DNA of 64,000 nt, taken from the NCBI GenBank assembly GCA_965183855.1, contig CBCYMI010000029.1:1-64000 (forward strand). Direction: 5' to 3'. This DNA is from CBCYMI01 sp965183855. Lineage in GTDB: Bacteria; Pseudomonadota; Alphaproteobacteria; Caulobacterales; Maricaulaceae. Position 1 is the first letter of the stretch. Every line of letters begins with the position of its first letter. Positions 9,554 through 17,807 of this stretch are shown in pieces. Position numbers and translations under genes: made by a program. The notes below the pieces were generated by a model that had not been told where the DNA came from, searched no databases, and worked only from the letters and a program-made list of their open reading frames with translations.

Positions 9554-10318
9554 ATGGATGATCATATATTAGAAATAAAAAATCTTACAATAGCGATTGA
9601 AGATTCAGACAAAACAATTCTAAATAATTTGAGTTTAAGTATACCTTATCAAGAAACACATGCCATTATGGGACCAAATGGTGCTGGGAAATCAACATTG
9701 GCCAATATATTATCTGGACGTGAAGGGTATAATATCCTGACAGGAAGTATTCTATATAAAGGTCAAAACCTGTTGGAACAAGAGCCAGAAGAAAGAGCAA
9801 GAAATGGTGTTTTCCTTTCTTTCCAATATCCTATGGAATTGCCAGGTGTTGTTGGATTGACTTTTTTAAGAACAGCGATGAATGCACAAAGAAAAGCCAA
9901 TAAAGAGCTAGAAATTAGTGCGCCTGAATTTATAAAAAAAGCAAAACAAATTGCAGTGGTTTTGAAAATGGATTTTGAAATGCTCAAAAGACCCTTAAAT
10001 GTAGGTTTTTCAGGAGGAGAAAAAAAACGTATGGAAGTCTTCCAAATGTTAATGTTATCTCCTGATTTTGCAATTTTGGATGAAACGGATTCTGGTTTGG
10101 ATATTGATGCCTTGAAAATTGTAGCACAAGGCATGCAAGAATTAAATAAACAAGGATCTTCCCAGTTAATCATTACCCATTATCAGAGACTATTAAATTA
10201 TATCAAACCTGATAAGGTTCATGTATTGGTCAATGGAAGTATTGTTGAAACAGGAGAGTTCGAATTGGCACAAAGATTAGAAAAAACAGGCTATGATACT
10301 TATTTGTCAGCAGCTTAG
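9554..10318 (+). CDS. sufC: SUF system ATPase SufC
   Basis: This 254-residue ABC-type ATPase powers conformational change of the SufBCD scaffold; it is not a transporter. The Walker A motif GPNGAGKST is at residues 40-48. The Q-loop lies near FQYPMELPG (about 90-98), the ABC signature FSGGEKKR at about 152-159, and Walker B with the SufC-typical DETDSGLD at about 176-183. A conserved His is seen in ITHYQRLL. No membrane segments are present. It sits between sufB and sufD with short gaps, the standard order. Confidence 0.97.
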   Translation: MDDHILEIKNLTIAIEDSDKTILNNLSLSIPYQETHAIMGPNGAGKSTLANILSGREGYNILTGSILYKGQNLLEQEPEERARNGVFLSFQYPMELPGVVGLTFLRTAMNAQRKANKELEISAPEFIKKAKQIAVVLKMDFEMLKRPLNVGFSGGEKKRMEVFQMLMLSPDFAILDETDSGLDIDALKIVAQGMQELNKQGSSQLIITHYQRLLNYIKPDKVHVLVNGSIVETGEFELAQRLEKTGYDTYLSAA

Positions 10319-10366
10319 ACATGTTTGAATATTAATAAAAACAAAACGTTTTGGAGATAGAGATAA

Positions 10367-11692
10367 ATGGTTGTCTCAACTGAAGAGCATCAGGATGCAT
10401 CAATAAATTCTGGTTTAAATAGGAATAAAGATTCTCATATGGTTTTTACCAAGCTTTTTGAAACCAAAAAAAAGCATGCTCCTGTTCAAAAAATATTTTG
10501 GGAGCGCTTTAGTAAAAAAGGATTGCCCCATAAAAAAATGGAAGACTGGAATTGGTCTGATCTTCGCTTCGTCCTATTTGAAAATCAAAAGGCAGAAGAG
10601 AAAAAGCCAAAAATTAAACCAGGAATACATAATAAATCATACGCGTTTAGCGATTATTTTATTCATCAATTAAAGCAATCTAAAGAGATTCATTTTATTG
10701 ATTTAGATTCCTTAATGTCAGATAAAGCCCCTAAATTACCTGAAGGCGTTCAGCTAGAAATTGCAAGCGTTGAAGAGAGTTTGGAAAACTATACCGAGAT
10801 AGAACATTCAATGGCAAATCTGGCAATGGCATTGGTTGATCAGGTTTATATCTTTCGTGTAAAAGCGCATAAAAAAATAAACCGTCCTGTTTTATTATAT
10901 AAATCTGCCAATCAGGAACATTATCAGATGGTTATTAAAATCATTGTTGAGGAGGGGGCAGAATTACCTCTGATAGAAATATGCGGAGAAAACCAGGTCA
11001 ATCAGAATATTATCAGACTGATTACGGTTCATAAGCATGGAAATATGCAAAGCGTATTATTTCAGCCAGAGAATCCTGATTGTATACAAACTTATTATGA
11101 TGATATTCATTTAGAAAAAAAGGCAGTTTATCAGCAGACAGGAGTTAATTTTGGTGCATTTTTATCCAGGCTGGAAACTAAATTATCAATGGATGAAGAT
11201 TCTGCTAGTGTGGATATAAAAACAGCTTATTTGTTAAGAAATCATCATCATATTGACTTAAATCAAAAGGTTGACTGTAACGCACGAAACAGCCATGTTC
11301 GTATCGTAACAAAAGGAATTGTTACAGATCACTCAAAGGCTGCATTTCAGGGATATTTCAATGTTCAGAGAACAGCACAGAAAACAGACGCAACCATGAA
11401 ACATCATGCCCTGGTTTTAAGTAATAAGGCTAAAGTAAATGCAAAACCTTGTCTTGAGATATATGCAGATGATGTTTCTTGTGCGCATGGAAATACATCG
11501 GGTAATCTGGATCCACAAGCTTTATTTTATATGCGACAAAGAGGATTATCTGAAAAACAGGCAAAAGTCTTGCTGATGGAAGCGTTTATTCTTGAAATTC
11601 TAGATGCGTTTTCTGATAAGAATTCACAATTTTATTTTATGGGTGCGTTATTTCTAAATATTATTAGGAATTGGTTAAAAGAGCATTCTTAA
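10367..11692 (+). CDS. sufD: Fe-S cluster assembly protein SufD
   Basis: This 441-residue SufD pairs with SufB in the scaffold complex. The C-terminal beta-helix region carries the family signatures NSHVRIVTKGIV, YADDVSCAHGNTSGNLD with the conserved Cys and His, and LFYMRQRGLSEKQAK. The N-terminal half is divergent, as usual. A GGAG-type SD precedes the ATG at 10367. The tail after the conserved core (about the last 25 residues, ending NIIRNWLKEHS) shows no clear conservation. SufS is translated from an ATG 20 bp after the stop. Confidence 0.95.
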   Translation: MVVSTEEHQDASINSGLNRNKDSHMVFTKLFETKKKHAPVQKIFWERFSKKGLPHKKMEDWNWSDLRFVLFENQKAEEKKPKIKPGIHNKSYAFSDYFIHQLKQSKEIHFIDLDSLMSDKAPKLPEGVQLEIASVEESLENYTEIEHSMANLAMALVDQVYIFRVKAHKKINRPVLLYKSANQEHYQMVIKIIVEEGAELPLIEICGENQVNQNIIRLITVHKHGNMQSVLFQPENPDCIQTYYDDIHLEKKAVYQQTGVNFGAFLSRLETKLSMDEDSASVDIKTAYLLRNHHHIDLNQKVDCNARNSHVRIVTKGIVTDHSKAAFQGYFNVQRTAQKTDATMKHHALVLSNKAKVNAKPCLEIYADDVSCAHGNTSGNLDPQALFYMRQRGLSEKQAKVLLMEAFILEILDAFSDKNSQFYFMGALFLNIIRNWLKEHS

Positions 11693-11712
11693 AGGATATA
11701 AGTGGGCATGAT

Positions 11713-12966
11713 ATGATTAAAAATAATCATAAACCTGGTTTTAAAGAGATAAAAGAAATTGAGAGAATTCGTTCGTATTTTCCTTTATTAAAGCGTAAAA
11801 TAAATGAGCATCCTTTGATTTATTTTGATAATGCTGCCTCTGCACAAAAGCATAGGGATGTAATTAAAGCGATGAAAACAGCAATGGAATATTCGTATGC
11901 AAATGTCCACAGAGGGTTATATACGCTTTCTAATGAAGTGACAGAGCAATATGAAGCGAGCAGAAAAAAGCTTGCACAATTTTTAAATGCAGGCTCATCA
12001 GAAGAAATTGTCTTTACTAAAAATGCAACGGAGGCAATTAATCTGGTTGCAAATGGATTTTTATCTTTGCTTAATGAAGGAGATGAAATTCTGATTACCC
12101 AAATGGAGCATCACTCAAATATTGTTCCTTGGTATTTGTTAAAAGAAAAATTGGGTATTATTTTAAAATGGTGTCCTGTTCATGAAGACGGCTCACTTGA
12201 TATGGATGCATTTGAAGAGGCATTATCTCCAAAAACACGGTTGATTGCGATTACACATATGTCGAATGTATTAGGAAGCATTAATCCTATAAAACGAATT
12301 GTAGAACTTGCAAAAGCTTGTAATGCCGCTGTTTTGGTTGATGGAGCACAGGCTGTTGTTCATATTCCTGAAATTGATGTTTGTGATCTTGGTGTAGATT
12401 TTTATGCAATGACAGGACATAAGCTCTATGGTCCAACTGGAATTGGTGCTTTATATATTACAAAAGCCTGGCAAGATCGCTTTTTACCCTATCAGGGTGG
12501 AGGAGAGATGATAGAAGATGTTTTTGAAGATTATATAAATTATGCAGATCCACCATATAAATTTGAAGCAGGAACGCCTCCGATTTTAGAAGTGCTTGGA
12601 TTAAACGCAGCTTTAAACTGGCTAATGCAGGAAGATAGATCTTTTTTGGTTAATCATAAAGACAGATTGTGTAAAAAACTTACAAATGAATTTAATTCAA
12701 GAAAAGATGTACATATTTTAGGAAAATGTCATAATAAAGGTCCTATTATTAGTTTTGTTGTTGACCATATTCATCCGCATGATCTTGCACAAATTCTTGA
12801 TCAATATGGAATTGCACTCAGGGCAGGACATCATTGTGCTCAACCTTTAATGAAACGGTATCAATATACATCAACATTACGGGTAAGCTTTGCTCCTTAT
12901 AATACGGAACAAGAAGTAGATTCTTTTCTAGAAGCTTTTGATAAGGCAAGTGCATTTTTTAAATAA
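11713..12966 (+). CDS. sufS: Cysteine desulfurase SufS (group II)
   Basis: This 417-residue class V aminotransferase-fold enzyme mobilises sulfur for the SUF scaffold. The start at 11713 was chosen over an in-frame TTG at 11671 that overlaps sufD, because the family begins close to IRSYFPLLKR. The PLP lysine is Lys237 in AMTGHKLYGPTGIG. The catalytic cysteine is Cys375 in RAGHHCAQPLM, the group II position with the short loop. TFEVNVHRGLYTLS-like substrate residues appear as YANVHRGLYTLS. No sufE or sufU is seen in this operon. The activating sulfur acceptor must be encoded elsewhere, or SufS must act directly on SufB. Confidence 0.95.
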   Translation: MIKNNHKPGFKEIKEIERIRSYFPLLKRKINEHPLIYFDNAASAQKHRDVIKAMKTAMEYSYANVHRGLYTLSNEVTEQYEASRKKLAQFLNAGSSEEIVFTKNATEAINLVANGFLSLLNEGDEILITQMEHHSNIVPWYLLKEKLGIILKWCPVHEDGSLDMDAFEEALSPKTRLIAITHMSNVLGSINPIKRIVELAKACNAAVLVDGAQAVVHIPEIDVCDLGVDFYAMTGHKLYGPTGIGALYITKAWQDRFLPYQGGGEMIEDVFEDYINYADPPYKFEAGTPPILEVLGLNAALNWLMQEDRSFLVNHKDRLCKKLTNEFNSRKDVHILGKCHNKGPIISFVVDHIHPHDLAQILDQYGIALRAGHHCAQPLMKRYQYTSTLRVSFAPYNTEQEVDSFLEAFDKASAFFK

Positions 12967-12988
12967 AAATAATAAATCTGGATTAACC

Positions 12989-13441
12989 ATGGATAATAAA
13001 ACGAAACAATATGATATTATTAATGTTCAATCAGAAATAAATACTGAAAAACATGAAACACAATCAATAGAAGAGAAACCAATAGAAAAACAGGTTGAAA
13101 ATCAGGAAAATGAATCGCAGCTTTCTCCTGAAGAATTAGAACGACTTGCAGATGATATTATTCGTCAACTTAAATCTGTTTATGACCCAGAAATTCCTGT
13201 TGATATATATGAATTAGGTCTTATCTATAAAGTAGATGTTAGTGATGATAGAGATGTAACAATTGATATGACATTAACGGCTCCTGGCTGTCCCGTTGCA
13301 GGGGAAATGCCGATTTGGGTAAAACAGGCTGTTGAACAAGTGGCAGGTATACGCATGGTTAAGGTCAATATGGTATTTGATCCACCATGGACGATAGAGC
13401 GCATGTCTGAGGAAGCACGCCTGGAATTGAATATGTTTTAA
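12989..13441 (+). CDS. sufT: SufT-like MIP18/DUF59 Fe-S assembly factor
   Basis: From the ATG at 12989 the protein has 150 residues. An upstream in-frame TTG at 12938 overlaps sufS and is less likely. The first 50 residues are Glu/Gln-rich and probably disordered. The remainder is a single MIP18-family (DUF59) domain with the hallmark YDPEIPVDIYELGLIY, the conserved TLTAPGCPVAGEMP with its single Cys, and the closing VFDPPWTIERMSEEAR. Such proteins take part in maturation of Fe-S proteins, and the position between sufS and an A-type carrier is typical. The stop overlaps the next possible start (TAATG). Confidence 0.9.
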   Translation: MDNKTKQYDIINVQSEINTEKHETQSIEEKPIEKQVENQENESQLSPEELERLADDIIRQLKSVYDPEIPVDIYELGLIYKVDVSDDRDVTIDMTLTAPGCPVAGEMPIWVKQAVEQVAGIRMVKVNMVFDPPWTIERMSEEARLELNMF

Positions 13442-13812
13442 TGTTTAAAAAAGGTAGAGCGAGCTTCATCATGAAACCTAAATTGTTAACAATCACAGAA
13501 CTGGCAGCTGAAAAAATGAGGCTGTTTTTAAAAGAAAAGTCAGCACATTATATTCGTATTGGTGTTAAAAATGGGGGATGCGCTGGGATGGAATATACAA
13601 TGGAAACAGTCAATCAGGCTATAGAGCATGATGAAGAAGTTCAGGATAAAGATATTAAAATCCTGGTTGCAGCAAATGCTGTTCTTTACCTGATTGGATC
13701 AGAAATTGATTATGAAATTTCTGAATTATCTTCACGTTTTGTTTTTAATAATCCTAATCAAATTGATACTTGTGGATGTGGTGAGAGTTTTATATTAAAA
13801 CCCTATAAATAA
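13441..13812 (+). CDS. sufA: A-type Fe-S carrier (SufA/IscA/ErpA family)
   Basis: This HesB-type protein of up to 123 residues carries and delivers Fe-S clusters to target enzymes. Counting from the ATG at 13441, the three cluster ligands are Cys47 (GGCAGMEY), Cys111 and Cys113 (DTCGCGESF). An internal ATG at 13471 would give a 113-residue form closer to the usual family length. The first ATG overlaps the sufT stop, so coupling favours it, but neither has a strong SD. It is the last gene of the SUF set. The 136 bp that follow separate it from a convergent helicase gene. Confidence 0.92.
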   Translation: MFKKGRASFIMKPKLLTITELAAEKMRLFLKEKSAHYIRIGVKNGGCAGMEYTMETVNQAIEHDEEVQDKDIKILVAANAVLYLIGSEIDYEISELSSRFVFNNPNQIDTCGCGESFILKPYK

Positions 13813-13948
13813 TTTATGTTCTAAAGCTTGTTTATGATTTTCTTTTTTGATTAGAATATTTGAATGGACATCTCATTTCAAAAATTAATTTAGGTATTAA
13901 AAACGGGATTAAATCTATTGAAATGCAGAGAAATGGTAAGAATTGGAA

Positions 13949-15229
13949 TCATTGAGAGCTCAGCATAAAATCGGGTGTATGGTTTCCAAATCCAATTATT
14001 TTTTGGGATTCGTTTAAAGAAACAGAGTCTTTTTTTTCTTTTATTATTTTCTTATGAGTGGAAGTTTGATTTAGCTCTTTATTAATTATGTTCTTTAAAG
14101 ATTTATTATTTATTTTTTCAATTTTTGTATTGATTAGATTTTCGATGTTTTTCCAGGTTTTAAGATTGGTATCCGTCAAAATAGTATATGCACTTCCGCT
14201 GCGTCCTGCTCTTCCTGTTCTGCCAATTCTATGAACATAGTCTTCAGCATTAACAGGGGGGTCATAGTTAAAAATATGAGACACATGTATAATATCTAAA
14301 CCTCTTGCTGCAATATCCGAAGCAACAAGGAATTTTATTTTTCCAGAACGAAAAGAATCCAGGGTTTTTATGCGTTCTGTCTGTTGCATATTTCCATGTA
14401 AAAGAGCAGAAGAATATCCATGTTTTAAAAGGGATGCATATACAATATCAACGTCTTTTTTGCGATTACAGAATATAATACTGTTTTGAATAGATTTAGC
14501 TTCATGATCTATTAAAAAACGAAGAGCAATACGTTTTGCTTTATGGGTATTAACAGGAACATAAAGGCAGGCTTGGTTGATATTTTTAGAAGTTGTTGCT
14601 GGCTTTGTAACTTCAATCTTAATTGGATTCTTTAGAAAATTAGAAGTTAGTTTTTCAATCGCAGCTGGCATGGTTGCAGAAAAAAACAGAGTTTGTTTTT
14701 GATTGGCTGTCAGTTTAAAAATTTGTTCTATATCTGGGATAAATCCCATATCTAGCATTCTATCTGCTTCATCTATAACAAGACATTCAACATTTGATAA
14801 TAAAAGTTTTCCACGTGTGAAATGATCCAGTAATCTTCCAGGGGTTGCGATTAAAATATCAACGCCTTGATCTAGTTTTTTTTCCTGTTCTGAAAAGGCA
14901 GTTCCTCCGATCAAAAGAGCAATTGAAAATTTGTGATATTTTGTAAATTGGTTAAGATTTTCCATCACCTGAAGTGCAAGTTCTCTGGTTGGTTCTATAA
15001 TCAAGGAACGTGGCATACGAGCACGTGTACGTCCCTTTAACATGCGTTCAATAATAGGGAGGCAGAAAGCAGCTGTTTTTCCTGTTCCAGTTTGTGCAAT
15101 TCCCAGAATATCTTTTCCTGATAATGCTTCAGGAATGGTTTGTTCCTGTATGGGAGTTGTTTCTTGATAGTTAATGTCATTTAGGGCATTTAATAAATTC
15201 TCGCCCAGATTCAGATCTTTAAATTTCAT
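13949..15229 (-). CDS. DEAD-box RNA helicase, RhlE-like
   Basis: From the ATG at 15229 the protein has 426 residues. An in-frame ATG at 15274 would add 15 residues before the usual MKFKDLNL start. All core motifs are in order: the Q motif before TPIQEQTIP, motif I AQTGTGKT, Ia PTRELALQV, II DEAD, III SAT, and the helicase C motifs ending HRIGRTGRAGRSG. The last 70 residues are Lys/Asn-rich and unconserved, as in RhlE-type helicases that bind RNA through the tail. It probably acts in rRNA or mRNA remodelling. It is convergent with the SUF operon and followed upstream by parE on the same strand. Confidence 0.92.
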   Translation of the reverse strand: MKFKDLNLGENLLNALNDINYQETTPIQEQTIPEALSGKDILGIAQTGTGKTAAFCLPIIERMLKGRTRARMPRSLIIEPTRELALQVMENLNQFTKYHKFSIALLIGGTAFSEQEKKLDQGVDILIATPGRLLDHFTRGKLLLSNVECLVIDEADRMLDMGFIPDIEQIFKLTANQKQTLFFSATMPAAIEKLTSNFLKNPIKIEVTKPATTSKNINQACLYVPVNTHKAKRIALRFLIDHEAKSIQNSIIFCNRKKDVDIVYASLLKHGYSSALLHGNMQQTERIKTLDSFRSGKIKFLVASDIAARGLDIIHVSHIFNYDPPVNAEDYVHRIGRTGRAGRSGSAYTILTDTNLKTWKNIENLINTKIEKINNKSLKNIINKELNQTSTHKKIIKEKKDSVSLNESQKIIGFGNHTPDFMLSSQ

Positions 15230-15460
15230 TAACAAATACCATTTCTGCTTTTTATTCAGATTTATTAAATTCATATATTCTATTTATAAAATAGAGAGTA
15301 TCTTATAAATAGGCTATTTTTTATACTATATTTTAATATAATAGAATTCTAGAACAAATCCAGTTTTTGATCAAAGAATATTTTATATGAAGCTATAAAA
15401 AATAATTTTTATTTGTAATTCTTCTAATTTTTAAACAAATAATTATACTTTAAATATTGA

Positions 15461-17512
15461 TTATATATCAATATCCTTAACAAATTTGGCATGTTTTTGA
15501 ATATACTGATATCTTAATTCAGGCTTACGTCCCATTAAAGATTCCACAAGTTGATCAAATTCAAGAATCCTGTCGTCATGAATGGTAATTCGAGCAAGCG
15601 TTCTGGTTTGATGTGACATTGTCGTTACTTTTAACTGTTTTGGACGCATTTCACCAAGTCCCTTAAATCGACTAATTTCAATTTTTCCTTTTTTATTAAA
15701 TTGGGTCTTTAAAAGTTGATCCTTATGAGCATCATTATTCGCATAAGCAATTTCTCCACCTTGTGCAATTCTGTATAAAGGTGGCTGAGCCAAATATAAT
15801 TTACCCTCTTTAATCAATTTAGGCATATAATGATAAAAAAATGTGATTAATAAAGCGGCAATATGCGCACCATCAACATCTGCATCTGTCATAATAATCA
15901 CTCGCTCATAACGTAAGTTTTCAATCGAATGAGCTTTTTGTACATCAACGCCTAAAGCGGTTATCAAATCATTGATTTCCTGATTTTGCATTGCTTTGGA
16001 AAAAGAGGCACTTGCGACATTTAGTATTTTACCTCTTAAGGGAAGGATTGCTTGTGTTTCTCTGTCTCTTGCCTGTTTTGCAGATCCTCCTGCTGAATCT
16101 CCTTCTACGATGAAAATTTCAGTTCCTTTTGCCTCTTTTCTTGAGCAGTCTGCTAATTTGCCAGGAAGTCTTAGTTTTTTTGTTGCAGATTTTCGACTGA
16201 TTTCTTTTTCCTGTCTCCGTCGCACTCTTTCTTCCGCACGCTCGGTAAAAAAGGAAATCAGGTTTTCAGATTCTTTTGGAGATTGTATTAACCAATGATC
16301 AAAAGAATCCTTAATTGCTGATTCAACAAGCTTTGATGCGAGGCTAGAGGATAATTTTTCTTTTGTTTGGCCCTGAAACTCTGGTTCTGGAATAAAAACA
16401 GAAAGCAAAACAGCAATGGAGCTCATAATATCTTCTATTGTAATTAATTCTGCTTTTTTACCTGGTTTTGTTATGTCGATATAATGTTTAATGGATTTGG
16501 ATAAAGCAGAACGTAATCCAGAGAGATGGGTTCCACCCTCTGGTGTTGGAACTGTATTGCAATAGGATCTTGTAAAATTATCAACACGACCAAAACCATT
16601 CGCACTCCAGCTTATTGCCCATTCTACACGTTGGTTTTCCTGATCACGTTCATAAACCCCATAAAAGATTTCAGAGGTGAGGGGCGTTGCATCAACAAGC
16701 TTTTCTTTCAGAAAATCATGAAGTCCTCCTGGGAAATAAAAAACATCTTTTTGAGGAATAAGATCGGTTTCAGGAATAGATTGCCAGTGAATTTCAACTC
16801 CTTTATATAAATAGGCTTTGGATCGAGCCATATTATAAAGCTGTTTCGCTTTAAACCCTGATTTTGAACCAAAAATCTCGGGATCTGGTTTAAAGCGAAT
16901 TAAGGTTCCTCTTCGATTATGTATTTTTCCTTTTTTTTCAAGCTGAGAAAGAGGTTCTCCTTTTTTAAAAACCTGTCTATAAAGAAGCTGGTTTCTAGCT
17001 ATTTCAACCTCAAGAATTTCAGAAAGAGCGTTGACAACAGAAATACCAACACCGTGTAATCCTCCAGAGGTTTGATAGGCTTTTCCAGAAAATTTACCAC
17101 CTGAATGCAAGGTGGTCATAATAACTTCAAGAGCTGATTTATCTTTGAATTTGGGATGAGGATCAACAGGTATTCCTCTGCCATTATCCATTACGGTTAG
17201 AAAATTATCATGCTCAAGAATAATTGTGATTCTATTTGCATGCCCTGCAATGGCTTCATCCATTGCATTATCAAGAACTTCAGAAAAAAGGTGATGCAAA
17301 GCATGTTCATCTGTCCCACCAATATACATGCCAGGTCTTTTTCTAACAGGTTCCAGCCCTTCCAGGACTTCAATATCTTTTGCTGAATATTCCTGTTTAT
17401 CTATTTTATCTGACCTGGATGTATTGGCGTGTTTCTTTTTGACAGAGGGTATTTCTTTTTCAGGATGTTCTTGATCAGAGAGTGTATCAAACAATGTTTT
17501 TTGTATCCCCAT
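15461..17512 (-). CDS. parE: DNA topoisomerase IV subunit B
   Basis: This 683-residue type II topoisomerase ATPase subunit works with ParC to decatenate chromosomes. The GHKL ATPase domain shows LEGLEPVRKRPGMYIGGTD, EVLDNAMDEA and the glycine-rich lid GGLHGVGISVVNALSE. The TOPRIM region has EGDSAGG and the DADVDGAHI metal site. The C-terminal block ISRFKGLGEMRPKQL is also present. The length and the sequence around the GGTDEHALHHLF segment favour ParE over the longer GyrB. The N-terminal 40 residues are a variable charged extension. No partner parC lies in the window. Confidence 0.93.
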   Translation of the reverse strand: MGIQKTLFDTLSDQEHPEKEIPSVKKKHANTSRSDKIDKQEYSAKDIEVLEGLEPVRKRPGMYIGGTDEHALHHLFSEVLDNAMDEAIAGHANRITIILEHDNFLTVMDNGRGIPVDPHPKFKDKSALEVIMTTLHSGGKFSGKAYQTSGGLHGVGISVVNALSEILEVEIARNQLLYRQVFKKGEPLSQLEKKGKIHNRRGTLIRFKPDPEIFGSKSGFKAKQLYNMARSKAYLYKGVEIHWQSIPETDLIPQKDVFYFPGGLHDFLKEKLVDATPLTSEIFYGVYERDQENQRVEWAISWSANGFGRVDNFTRSYCNTVPTPEGGTHLSGLRSALSKSIKHYIDITKPGKKAELITIEDIMSSIAVLLSVFIPEPEFQGQTKEKLSSSLASKLVESAIKDSFDHWLIQSPKESENLISFFTERAEERVRRRQEKEISRKSATKKLRLPGKLADCSRKEAKGTEIFIVEGDSAGGSAKQARDRETQAILPLRGKILNVASASFSKAMQNQEINDLITALGVDVQKAHSIENLRYERVIIMTDADVDGAHIAALLITFFYHYMPKLIKEGKLYLAQPPLYRIAQGGEIAYANNDAHKDQLLKTQFNKKGKIEISRFKGLGEMRPKQLKVTTMSHQTRTLARITIHDDRILEFDQLVESLMGRKPELRYQYIQKHAKFVKDIDI

Positions 17513-17605
17513 AAAGAAGCCCTTCCTTTTAAACCGAATATCTCAGAGATAATTATAAATTGTCATTAGATATATCTTAATAAATCAATAATAGGAAATT
17601 TAAAG

Positions 17606-17644
17606 TAAAAAAAAAGGCGACACCATATTTTTTGATGTCGCCTT
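17606..17644 (-). terminator. Rho-independent terminator on the minus strand
   Basis: AAGGCGACA (17614-17622) pairs perfectly with TGTCGCCTT (17636-17644). The plus-strand A-run at 17607-17615 becomes a nine-U tail on a minus-strand transcript. It lies about 165 bp beyond the stop of the autotransporter-like gene, or at the end of a small RNA that starts in between. Confidence 0.85.
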
Positions 17645-17682
17645 GTGCATTTATGATGCACAGGATCAAGATGAGGGACTTT
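17606..17682 (-). ncRNA. Candidate small RNA ending in the strong terminator
   Basis: On the minus strand a compact unit carries two adjacent hairpins. One pairs TGTGCAT with ATGCACA (17644-17662, 5-base loop). The other is the GC-rich terminator at 17614-17644 with its U-tail. Upstream on that strand, TTGATT and TATATT lie 15 bp apart around 17686-17713 and could form a weak promoter. This would give an RNA of about 75 bases between the surface-protein gene and parE. I do not recognise the family. The alternative is that both hairpins are only the 3' end of the neighbouring mRNA. Confidence 0.35.
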
Positions 17683-17807
17683 CAGAATATAATCTTATGA
17701 AAAATAAATCAACCTAAAATTGCATAAAAAGTACAGTATACAACTTTTAGGTATTTTTAAGTAATTTATTATAGGCTTTTAGAACATATAATTTATAATC
17801 TGATTTC

